From: Lysobacter antibioticus
GTDB taxonomy: Bacteria; Pseudomonadota; Gammaproteobacteria; Xanthomonadales; Xanthomonadaceae
Assembly (NCBI RefSeq): GCF_000731095.1
Contig: NZ_JMTZ01000044.1
Location: forward strand, 1 to 64,000
Length of the DNA: 64,000 nucleotides
Direction of reading: 5' to 3'
Of this stretch, positions 33,799-40,894 are shown piece by piece; within the stretch, counting starts at the first letter, position 1, and each line of letters begins with the position of its first letter. The position numbers and the translations under genes are program-made. Under the pieces are notes generated by a model. It did no database searches, was not told the origin of the DNA, and saw only the letters and a program-made list of their open reading frames with translations.

Positions 33799-34069
33799 GA
33801 CAGCATGTCCACGATGCAATACCGCATGGAGTATCGCTCAGGACGTGCCGCGTTGACATCAGACTTTTCCTACACCGGCCTCGGGTAATTACCCGGCGTT
33901 TCGATATTCCTGTAGGGCGCACGGCGCGTCGGCTGTGGCCGGGTGCAAGTTAACGCAACCGTGAGTATCGCTTTCAGGTGCCCACGCCCCGCCATTGCTA
34001 CACTTACGCCTTATCTCGGTCCGAGTTCGGCAGGTCCGGGTATTTATCAGGGCAAGGCGGGTTTCAGCA

Positions 34070-35080
34070 GTGATCGAAGCAACCGGGAAAATATTGGAAT
34101 CTCAGGCCATCCGTCTGTCCGTCGCCCCAATGATGGACTGGACCGATTCGCATTGCCGGGTGTTTCACCGCACCCTGGCGCCGCATGCGCGGTTGTATAC
34201 CGAGATGGTGCATGCGAATGCGGTCATCCACGGCGACCGCGCGCGGCTGCTGGCGATGGACCCGGTGGAGCATCCGGTGGCCTTGCAGCTCGGGGGCAGC
34301 GAGCCGGCCTTGTTGGCGCAGGCGGCGCGGATCGGCGCCGAGCGCGGGTTCGACGAGATCAATCTCAATTGCGGTTGCCCGTCGGACCGGGTGCAGGCCG
34401 GGCGTTTCGGCGCCTGCCTGATGCGCGAGCCGGCGCTGGTCGCCGAGTCGGTCGCGGCGATGATCGCAGCTTGCGATGTGCCGGTGACGGTGAAGTGCCG
34501 TCTCGGTGTCGACGACGATCATCGTTTCGAGGTGTTCCTGGCCTTCGTCGACGAGGTCGCGGCGGCCGGTTGCACGATGTTCGTGGTGCATGCGCGCAAT
34601 GCCTGGCTCAAGGGGCTGTCGCCGAAAGAGAATCGCGAAGTGCCGCCGCTGCGTTACGACTGGGCGTATCAGCTCAAGCGCGAACGGCCGCAGCTCAAGA
34701 TCCTAGTTAATGGCGGCATCGCCACGGCCGAAGAGGCGACCTCGCACCTGGAACACGCCGACGGCTCAATGCTCGGCCGCGCGGCCTATCACGAGCCTTA
34801 CGTGCTGCATCGGATCGACACCGCCTGGTTCGGCGGCGAGTTGCGCAGCCGCGCCGAGCTGCTGCGTTCGTTGCGGCCCTATGTCGAGGCGGAGCTCGCG
34901 CGTGGGGTGTTCCTGAAGCACATCACCCGGCACATGCTCGGCCTGTTCCATGGCGAGCGCGGCGGTCGCGCCTTCCGCCAGGTGCTCAGCGAGGGCGCGC
35001 ATAAGCCCGGCGCCGACTGGTCCCTGATCGAGCAAGCCCTGGCGGTGACCGAATCCTTCGCCGCGCGCGACGCCGCCTGA
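34070..35080 (+). CDS. dusA: tRNA-dihydrouridine synthase DusA
   Basis: 336 residues from a GTG at 34070, after an AAGGCGGG; the frame is open farther upstream, so the start is uncertain. DusA reduces uridines 20/20a of the tRNA D-loop with FMN and NADPH. Family motifs: LSVAPMMDWTDSHCR, ALQLGGSEPALLAQAA, NLNCGCPSDRVQAGRFGACL with the catalytic Cys, VTVKCRLGVDD, VHARNAWLKGLSPKENRE and ILVNGGI. The KGLSPKEN loop is typical of DusA rather than DusB or DusC. It is the first gene on the plus strand after the effector cluster. Confidence 0.92.
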   Translation: MIEATGKILESQAIRLSVAPMMDWTDSHCRVFHRTLAPHARLYTEMVHANAVIHGDRARLLAMDPVEHPVALQLGGSEPALLAQAARIGAERGFDEINLNCGCPSDRVQAGRFGACLMREPALVAESVAAMIAACDVPVTVKCRLGVDDDHRFEVFLAFVDEVAAAGCTMFVVHARNAWLKGLSPKENREVPPLRYDWAYQLKRERPQLKILVNGGIATAEEATSHLEHADGSMLGRAAYHEPYVLHRIDTAWFGGELRSRAELLRSLRPYVEAELARGVFLKHITRHMLGLFHGERGGRAFRQVLSEGAHKPGADWSLIEQALAVTESFAARDAA

Positions 35081-35160
35081 GGTCCTGGTACCAGCGTTTC
35101 CCGGTTCTGCCGCGTCCATAGCCCTCCGCCAACCCCACCGGCGCCTGCCTGCGAGTCCGC

Positions 35161-36102
35161 ATGATCACCCGCGATCCCGATGCCTTCTTCGCCCAGGCCC
35201 GCACCCTCGCCGCCGATTTCGGCCCGGCCACGGCGCGCGCGGCGTTCCTGGTCGCGCCGGACGGGTTCGCCCGCGCCGAGCAGTCGGCCGGCGACAACCG
35301 CTACATGGCGCAGGCCGCCGATTTCGACCCCAGCCGCGCCAGCGCCCAGCATTGCGAGCTCCAGCGCAGTCTGTCGGCGGTACTGCCCACGATCTGCTTC
35401 GCCGGCGATCCGGACACCCCGGACGCCTTGTTCCCCAACAACGTGTTCGCGACCGGGCGACCCGACGCGGCGCGGGAGCCGGGCGGGGCGCCGCGCTACC
35501 TGGTGGGGCGGATGCGCCACCCGGTTCGCCAGCGCGAGGCCGGGCGCGCCGACATCCGCGCCTTCTTCGGCCAGGTGCTGGGTTATCGGGCGGTCGATCT
35601 GTCGCTGCAGGGCCACCCCTGCGAGCTGACCGGCGCCCTGGTGGTCGACCGTGCCCGCGGTCTGGGCTATGCCGGCCTGTCCGAGCGCTGCGACGAGGCC
35701 GGCGCACGGCTGATGCACGAGGCCCTGGGCCTGCGCGCGACCCTGCTGTTCGAGCTGGCGCCGGGCGAATACCACACCAATGTCGTGCTGACGGTCCTGG
35801 CCGGCCGCGCCGCGCTGGTCAGCCCGGCCGGTTTCGCCGAGCCGGCGCTGGCGTCGGCCATCGCCGGCTTCTATGCCCCGCACGGGATGATTCTGTCGGC
35901 GGCCGAGCACGCCGCCTTCGTGGCCAATTCGATCGCGCTGTCGGCCGACCGGGTCTGGATGAGCGCCGCCGCCGGGCGGGCGCTGGCCGGGCCCACCCGG
36001 GCCGGACTGGCCGCGGCCGGTTTCGCGCTGGAGACGGTCGAACTGGACGCGATCGAGGCCGGCGGCGGCTCACTGCGCTGCTGCGTCGGCGAGATTTATT
36101 AG
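35161..36102 (+). CDS. arginine deiminase-related (CtlX-type) amidinotransferase-fold hydrolase
   Basis: 313 residues. The guanidino-modifying fold is shown by PDALFPNNVFAT (substrate/Asp region), EYHTNVVLTV with the catalytic His, and GGSLRCCVGEIY with the catalytic Cys near the end. These are the hallmarks of the family called CtlX (citrulline utilisation hydrolase) and related arginine/citrulline enzymes. The ATG at 35161 has no strong ribosome-binding site. It lies 80 bases after dusA and may be read through from it. The precise substrate (citrulline, arginine or a derivative) cannot be told from sequence. An arginase gene is in the same window (47012) but not linked. Confidence 0.82.
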   Translation: MITRDPDAFFAQARTLAADFGPATARAAFLVAPDGFARAEQSAGDNRYMAQAADFDPSRASAQHCELQRSLSAVLPTICFAGDPDTPDALFPNNVFATGRPDAAREPGGAPRYLVGRMRHPVRQREAGRADIRAFFGQVLGYRAVDLSLQGHPCELTGALVVDRARGLGYAGLSERCDEAGARLMHEALGLRATLLFELAPGEYHTNVVLTVLAGRAALVSPAGFAEPALASAIAGFYAPHGMILSAAEHAAFVANSIALSADRVWMSAAAGRALAGPTRAGLAAAGFALETVELDAIEAGGGSLRCCVGEIY

Positions 36103-36281
36103 GAATGACTCTCAGCTGCGCACGGACTTTGCTGGCGCTACGTGTGATGGCGGTCGAACCGGCCTGAATGGCAGCCGGATGCAAGCGAAAAGTTCAGATC
36201 GGATTCACTGCCCCGTTCCGAAAATGCCCCCACGTCGCAAGTTCGCACATTATTGTTCCGCTGGGGCATCCTAAGATCGTC

Positions 36282-36626
36282 ATGAGCATCCGGTCCACCC
36301 GCGTCCTGTCGTTGCTGCTGCTCGTCGCCTCGGGCGCCGCGGCCGGCAATGCCTTGGCTCAGCACGACGACGGCCGTGGCGGCCGCGGGCACGACCGCCG
36401 CGACGACCATCGCTCCCTGTCCGACGCCATCCGTCGGGTCGAGCGGGAGAGCGGCGGCGGCCAGGTCCTGAGCGCCGAGCGCATTCCTTTCGACGGCCGT
36501 GACGTAAACCGGGTCAAGGTCGTCGATTCCAGCGGCCGGGTCCGGATATACATGGACGACCCGCAGCAGCGCGGGCGCCGCGACGACGACCGCCCTACAC
36601 GCCGCGACGACAATAACAACGACTAA
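36282..36626 (+). CDS. small secreted PepSY-like protein before phoP
   Basis: 114 residues. Signal peptide STRVLSLLLLVASGAAAGNA ending in LAQ. The mature part begins with a His/Asp/Gly/Arg-rich segment (HDDGRGGRGHDRRDD), then LSDAIRRVERESGGGQVLSA and RVKVVDSSGRVRIYMDD, which fits a PepSY-like beta-alpha-beta unit, and ends in an Arg/Asp-rich tail. It is 59 bases before the PhoP-type regulator and on the same strand, with a hairpin (36639-36663) in between. A regulated periplasmic partner of the sensor kinase is plausible. Confidence 0.75.
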   Translation: MSIRSTRVLSLLLLVASGAAAGNALAQHDDGRGGRGHDRRDDHRSLSDAIRRVERESGGGQVLSAERIPFDGRDVNRVKVVDSSGRVRIYMDDPQQRGRRDDDRPTRRDDNNND

Positions 36627-36638
36627 CCTTCGCTTCGA

Positions 36639-36663
36639 CGGCCCGGACGATCCTGTCGGGCCG
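36639..36663 (+). terminator. hairpin between the PepSY-like gene and phoP
   Basis: CGGCCCG(G)AC and GTCGGGCCG form a 9-bp stem with one bulged G, followed by an AT-rich ATATTTATAC. It may partly terminate the upstream gene's transcript and reduce readthrough into phoP. Confidence 0.4.
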
Positions 36664-36685
36664 ATATTTATACAAGGGAGTGCCC

Positions 36686-37369
36686 ATGCGAATTCTGCTG
36701 GTCGAAGACGAAGCGCCGCTGCGCGAGACCCTGGCCGCCCGCCTCAAGCGTGAGGGCTTCGCGGTCGATGCCGCGCAAGACGGCGAGGAAGGCCTGTACA
36801 TGGGCCGCGAGGTGCCGTTCGACCTGGGCATCATCGACCTGGGCTTGCCGAAGATGTCGGGCATGGAGCTGATCAAGGCCCTGCGCGACGAAGGCAAGAA
36901 GTTCCCGGTGCTGATCCTGACCGCGCGGTCGAGCTGGCAGGACAAGGTCGAGGGCCTGAAACAGGGCGCCGACGACTACCTGGTCAAGCCCTTCCACGTC
37001 GAGGAGCTGCTGGCGCGTCTCAACGCGCTGGTGCGCCGCGCCGCGGGCTGGAGCAAGCCGACCCTGGAATGCGGCCCGGTCATGCTCGACCTGGCGGCGC
37101 AGACGGTCAGCGTCAACGGCGGCAACGTCGACCTGACGAGCTACGAGTACAAGGTCCTGGAATACCTGATGATGCACGCCGGCGAGTTGGTCTCGAAGGC
37201 CGACCTGACCGAGCACATCTACCAGCAGGATTTCGACCGCGACTCGAACGTGCTGGAGGTCTTCATCGGCCGCCTGCGCAAGAAGCTCGACCCGGACGGC
37301 GCCCTGAAGCCGATCGAGACCGTACGCGGTCGCGGCTACCGGTTCGCCATTCCGCGCAGCGGCGACTGA
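36686..37369 (+). CDS. phoP: PhoP-like OmpR-family response regulator
   Basis: 227 residues. The receiver domain has the acidic pocket VEDE, phosphoacceptor Asp51 in IIDLGLPKMSG, the Thr in LILTARS and the Lys in LVKPFHVEELLARL. The C-terminal winged helix (LTSYEYKVLEYLMMHAGELV, IGRLRKKLD, ETVRGRGYRFAIP) binds DNA. AAGGGAG lies five bases before the ATG at 36686. The linked sensor gene at 37443 is PhoQ-like. In Xanthomonadaceae PhoPQ controls responses to Mg2+ limitation, cationic peptides and virulence or antagonism genes. Confidence 0.88.
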   Translation: MRILLVEDEAPLRETLAARLKREGFAVDAAQDGEEGLYMGREVPFDLGIIDLGLPKMSGMELIKALRDEGKKFPVLILTARSSWQDKVEGLKQGADDYLVKPFHVEELLARLNALVRRAAGWSKPTLECGPVMLDLAAQTVSVNGGNVDLTSYEYKVLEYLMMHAGELVSKADLTEHIYQQDFDRDSNVLEVFIGRLRKKLDPDGALKPIETVRGRGYRFAIPRSGD

Positions 37370-37442
37370 TCCAGGAACCTTTCCGGACCCCTATGCGGCC
37401 CGCGTCTCCTCCTGATGCGGGCCGTCCGGCCCGTCCGACGCC

Positions 37443-38855
37443 ATGAGCTGGGGTCAGCCCCGCTCGCTGCGTGCGCGCCAGTTGCTGGCCGCCAGCCTCG
37501 GCCTGCTCGCTTTCCTGGCCCTGGCCGGCTACGCGCTCGACCGCGCGTTCCTGGAAACGGCCGAGAGCAACATGCGCCAGCGCCTGACCAGTTATGCGCT
37601 GGCCTATGCCGCCGACACCGATTTCGGCCGCGGCGGCGAAATCATCCCGCCCTATGACCCGCCGGACCCGCGTTTCGACCGGCCCGGCAGTGGCCTGTAC
37701 GCGGAAGTGATCCTGCCTAACGGGCACTGGGACTCGATGTCCGCGCAAGGGCCGGTGCTGCCCGACGGCGGCATGCTCAAGGCCGCCGAGGAGACCTTCG
37801 AAGGCCCGTTGCCGATCACCGAGATCAACGGCCATGCCGGCGAGGCCTATCGCTATGGGCGCGGCCTGATCTGGAGCGTCGACGGCGACTCCAAGTCCGA
37901 GTTCCAGTACACGATCTACATCCTCGAAGACACCAGCGCGTTGCGCCAGCAGGTCGCGGTGTTCCGCCTGTCGTTGTGGCGCAACCTCGGCGGCGCCGGC
38001 GTGATCCTGCTGCTGCTGCAGGCGCTGATCATGCAATGGAGCCTGCGCCCGCTGAAGCGCGTGATCGAGGAGCTCAAGCGCGTGCAGCGCGGCCTGGCCT
38101 CGCGCATGAGCGAGCGCCACCCGCGCGAGCTGGAACCGCTGACCGAAAGCATCAACGCCTTCATCGAGAGCGAGCGCGAAAACCTCGACCGCCAGCGCAA
38201 CACCCTGGCCGACCTGGCGCACAGCTTGAAGACGCCGTTGGCGGTGCTGCGCGCGCGCCTGGACGACGACCAGAACGGTGGCGCGGCGATCGATGCCGGC
38301 CTCCGCGAAGACGTCGACGTGCAGTTGCGGCGCATGAACGACCTGGTTTCGTATCAGCTGTCGCGCGCTGCATCCGGCGGCCATGCGTTGTTCGCCGCGC
38401 CGATCGCGATCGAACCGCATGCCGAAGAGATCGTGCGCGGCCTGGAGAAGGTGTATTCGTCCAAGGGCATCCTGTGCGAGTTCGACGTCGCCGAGGGCGT
38501 GCAGTTCCACGGCGAGCCGGGCGACCTGCAGGAACTGCTCGGCAACCTGCTCGAGAACGCGTTCAAGTGGGCGAACTCGCGCGTGCTGCTGACGGTGCAG
38601 TCGGGCGAGACCGCGGCCAACCGCCGGCCGGGCTTGTTGCTTGCCGTCGACGACGACGGCCCCGGCATTCCGCCGGAAAAGATCGCCTCCGTCCTGCAGC
38701 GCGGTGTGCGCGGCGACGAGCGCGTGCATGGCCATGGTATCGGCCTGGCGATCGTGCAGGACCTGGTGCGCGGGTATCGCGGCACGCTCGACGTGATTCC
38801 GTCGGAGGAACTGGGCGGGGCGCGGTTTGAGGTTAAGTTGCCGCCGGGATTGTGA
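37443..38855 (+). CDS. phoQ: PhoQ-like sensor histidine kinase
   Basis: 470 residues. Membrane segments LLAASLGLLAFLALAGYAL (near the N-terminus) and NLGGAGVILLLLQALIMQW (about 180-200) flank a periplasmic sensor rich in acidic residues (DPPDPRFDRPGSG). A HAMP-like region is followed by DLAHSLKTPLAVLRARLDDD (phospho-His260), N-box NLLENAFKWA, D-box DDDGPGIP and G-box GHGIGLAIV. It phosphorylates the PhoP-like regulator encoded 73 bases upstream. A 9-base C-rich region but no terminator separates the two genes, so they form one operon. Confidence 0.88.
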   Translation: MSWGQPRSLRARQLLAASLGLLAFLALAGYALDRAFLETAESNMRQRLTSYALAYAADTDFGRGGEIIPPYDPPDPRFDRPGSGLYAEVILPNGHWDSMSAQGPVLPDGGMLKAAEETFEGPLPITEINGHAGEAYRYGRGLIWSVDGDSKSEFQYTIYILEDTSALRQQVAVFRLSLWRNLGGAGVILLLLQALIMQWSLRPLKRVIEELKRVQRGLASRMSERHPRELEPLTESINAFIESERENLDRQRNTLADLAHSLKTPLAVLRARLDDDQNGGAAIDAGLREDVDVQLRRMNDLVSYQLSRAASGGHALFAAPIAIEPHAEEIVRGLEKVYSSKGILCEFDVAEGVQFHGEPGDLQELLGNLLENAFKWANSRVLLTVQSGETAANRRPGLLLAVDDDGPGIPPEKIASVLQRGVRGDERVHGHGIGLAIVQDLVRGYRGTLDVIPSEELGGARFEVKLPPGL

Positions 38856-38926
38856 GGCGCTGGGCGCGCCGCGATTGCGCCTGCGCTGGTTGTGCTTCGA
38901 TCTCCGTGTCGTTTCGGATGGCCCCT

Positions 38927-39230
38927 GTAGGAGCGGCGTAAGCCGCGACCGCGGGACGTGCCGAGGCAACGAAGGCCATAGTTATTCGTCGAAGCGGCGT
39001 GCGCTTGCCAGGGTAGGAGCGGCGTCCTACTGGATTTCCTTCGGTCACAAGCCGCGACCGCGGGACGTGCCGAGTCCGCAACGCCTTCGTCATTGATCGA
39101 AGATGTGATTCGTCGCAGGGGTAGGAGCGGCGCGAGCCGCGACCGCGATGCCTCGACCTCGCGTCGTCTCGAGGAGGCCTTTGTAGGAGCGGCGTCCTAC
39201 AGGGCTTTCCTCTGGTCATAAGCCGCGACC
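38927..39230 (+). repeat. four REP-like GTAG elements, short and long forms
   Basis: Core GTAGGAGCGGCGTAAGCCGC followed by GACC at 38927-38950, with a variant at 39121-39144 (GCGAG in the loop). Two long forms, 39013-39059 and 39183-39230, have 24-25 extra bases inserted in the loop; the insert begins TCCTAC, which pairs with the initial GTAGGA. All lie in the same orientation. They resemble the GTAG-type REPs of Stenotrophomonas, which depend on RAYT transposases; no RAYT gene is in the window. Confidence 0.8.
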
Positions 39231-39319
39231 GCGCTGTAATGGTCTCGCGGCGTATCGCTCCCGCAAGATCAAGATCAAGATCAAACGCTAAAAGCTTCCG
39301 CCACTAAAGCGGCGGGTTA

Positions 39320-39400
39320 CTTTCTTTTGTCTAAAGCAACAAAAGAAAGGATACGGGACATCCCTGTCCCGATGAAAAACGGCGCGCATCCCTGCGCGCC
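39320..39400. repeat. run of three hairpins, probable interspersed repeat
   Basis: CTTTCTTTTG / CAAAAGAAAG form a perfect 10-bp stem (39320-39349). Next come CGGGACA-TCCC-TGTCCCG (39354-39371) and GGCGCGCA-TCCC-TGCGCGCC (39381-39400), two different stems that share the same TCCC loop. The block looks like a member of an interspersed family common in intergenic regions of Xanthomonadaceae. Confidence 0.55.
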
Positions 39401-39444
39401 GCCCTCTGGGTCTTCAATTGCATCGTGTGCGCGGTGCGGCGCAC

Positions 39445-39480
39445 AGCAAGAGCAACAGCAAGAGCAACAGCAAGAGCAAC
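39445..39480. repeat. 12-bp tandem repeat, three copies
   Basis: AGCAAGAGCAAC is repeated three times without mismatch. The copy number is likely to vary between strains by slippage. It is not in a gene. Confidence 0.8.
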
Positions 39481-39514
39481 GATAGCGGTAATCGTGTGGC
39501 TGCGATGGCTTAGG

Positions 39515-39538
39515 GTAGGAGCGGCGTAAGCCGCGACC
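39515..39538 (+). repeat. REP-like GTAG element
   Basis: GTAGGAGCGGCGTAAGCCGC plus GACC, identical in the core to the copy at 38927. It forms the 5' partner of the inverted copy at 39655-39678, about 115 bases away, as in paired REP elements. Confidence 0.75.
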
Positions 39539-39654
39539 AACCAACGCGACGTACGCAAGCGTCATCCCCGAAGCCCGGACAATCGGCGTGGTTACCCCCG
39601 CATACGGGCTCACCTGGCCTCGGCTGGGTGACCTGGTACTTCCCCGCTTCGGTC

Positions 39655-39678
39655 AGTCGCGGCTTACGCCGCTCCTAC
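39655..39678 (-). repeat. REP-like GTAG element, inverted
   Basis: The reverse complement of GTAGGAGCGGCGTAAGCCGC plus GACT, lying 18 bases from the end of the mtfA gene. In the mRNA it could form a large hairpin with the copy at 39515. Confidence 0.75.
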
Positions 39679-39696
39679 AGGGGCCCGCCGCCCCGC

Positions 39697-40443
39697 TCAA
39701 GCGAACGGCGAAACCCCATAGAACCGCTCCAAATGCGCGGCCACCGCGGGCATCTGCTCGCGCAGCAGGGCGGGGTCGCTGAAGTGGTATTCGGTGGCGA
39801 CGGCGAAGAATTCTTCGGGCGCTTCGGCGGCGTAAGGGTCGATGGCGGTGTCGCGGCCAGCGTCGACGTCGGCGACGAAGGCGTCGTAGGCTTGTTGGAA
39901 ATCGCGCGCCCATTCGCGTTGCCACGGGCGCGGCAAGGGCGGGGTGCCGTCGAGCAGGTCGTCGAGCAGATCGAGCTTGTGCGCCATCTCGTGCGCGGCC
40001 ACGCAGAAGCCGGCGCGCGGTTCCTCGCAGTCGGCCAGCACGTCGGCCCAGGACAGGATCAAGGGGCCGGCCTCCCAGGACTCGCCGATCAATTCGTCCT
40101 GCCATTCGTGCAGCACGCCGGCCGCATCGGTGTGGCTGCGGTTCACCCGGAACGCATCGGGGTAGACGATCAACTGCGACCAGCCGCGCAGGCCCTCTCG
40201 GCCGAACTCGAGCAAGGGCAGGCAGCACAAGGCGGCGAGCAGGCAACGCTGGTGCGCGTCGAGTTCGAGCTCGCCGATCGGGCTGATGGTTTTTTCGTGC
40301 AGGAAACGCGCCGCCAGCTCGCGCAGGCGTTGCTGGCGCTGCGGGTCGAGCGCGCGCGCCCACGGCAAGGCGACGACGGCGTCGCGCCACAAGGCGTCAT
40401 CGATCAGGGGCGGGCGCCGCAGACGGCGCAACAGGTCGAACAA
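39697..40443 (-). CDS. mtfA: MtfA-like zinc metallopeptidase (M90 family)
   Basis: 248 residues if started at the TTG at 40443; no ATG or GTG exists nearby in the frame and a CTG at 40458 is the other option. The zinc site is HEMAHKLDLLDD (HExxH plus a downstream Glu in PEEFFAVATEYHF), the arrangement of MtfA/M90 peptidases. E. coli MtfA is a cytosolic peptidase that also binds the Mlc repressor. The gene starts just after, and on the same strand as, the small secreted protein gene at 40463, so translation may be coupled, explaining the weak start. Confidence 0.8.
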   Translation of the reverse strand: MFDLLRRLRRPPLIDDALWRDAVVALPWARALDPQRQQRLRELAARFLHEKTISPIGELELDAHQRCLLAALCCLPLLEFGREGLRGWSQLIVYPDAFRVNRSHTDAAGVLHEWQDELIGESWEAGPLILSWADVLADCEEPRAGFCVAAHEMAHKLDLLDDLLDGTPPLPRPWQREWARDFQQAYDAFVADVDAGRDTAIDPYAAEAPEEFFAVATEYHFSDPALLREQMPAVAAHLERFYGVSPFA

Positions 40444-40462
40444 AGGCGGTGCCGTCAGCGGA

Positions 40463-40744
40463 TCAGCGGAACATGCCCGGCAGGAAGTTGTGCCAACGCG
40501 GCGACTGCAGGCGGTTGTTGCCTTCGGCGTCGCTGTGCACGCTCGGCTTGGCCTTGGTGTCGCGCGCGGTCGGCGGCGCGGCGCTGCGGCTGCTCGGTCG
40601 GGCCGCCGTGTCCTTGCGCGATGCGCTGCTTTCGGGGCAGGCATCGTTCGGGCTGAGCTTGTTGACTTCGCGTGCACCGACGTCCGCGACGGCCAAGGTC
40701 GCACTGGCGAGGGCGAACAGCAGGCACAGACAGATCCGTAACAT
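40463..40744 (-). CDS. small secreted hypothetical protein
   Basis: 93 residues starting MLRICLCLLFALASATLAVA, a signal peptide. The mature part is short and polar (VNKLSPNDACPESSASRKD, then a Ser/Ala/Arg/Pro-rich segment and PRWHNFLPGMFR), with a single Cys. AAGGA lies seven bases before the ATG. No family or function is recognised. It precedes the MtfA-like gene on the same strand, 20 bases apart. Confidence 0.6.
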   Translation of the reverse strand: MLRICLCLLFALASATLAVADVGAREVNKLSPNDACPESSASRKDTAARPSSRSAAPPTARDTKAKPSVHSDAEGNNRLQSPRWHNFLPGMFR

Positions 40745-40894
40745 GGCGGAATCCTTGATCGGCCCGGCCGGAATCCGGCGTCGAGCGATTTCCCGACTAT
40801 AGCGCGAAACTGCGACCTGGGGCCGCCTCCGGTCGCGCAAGATCGATGCTGCGCCGCAACAGGCGCCCGCGCCGGTTTGCCGCAGACTGCCGCC

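Larger units (their letters stand above)
38856..39696. other. repeat-rich intergenic region (841 bases)
   Basis: No gene is supported here. The stretch is made of five direct and one inverted GTAGGAGCGGC REP-like elements, a run of three hairpins with TCCC loops or A/T-rich arms (39320-39400), a 12-bp tandem repeat (39445-39480) and a GATCAA run near 39268. It lies between the phoQ stop and the convergent mtfA stop. Confidence 0.7.

Noticed and set aside
39445-39480. CRISPR array
   Set aside because: The repeat unit is 12 bases with no spacers; it is a simple tandem repeat.
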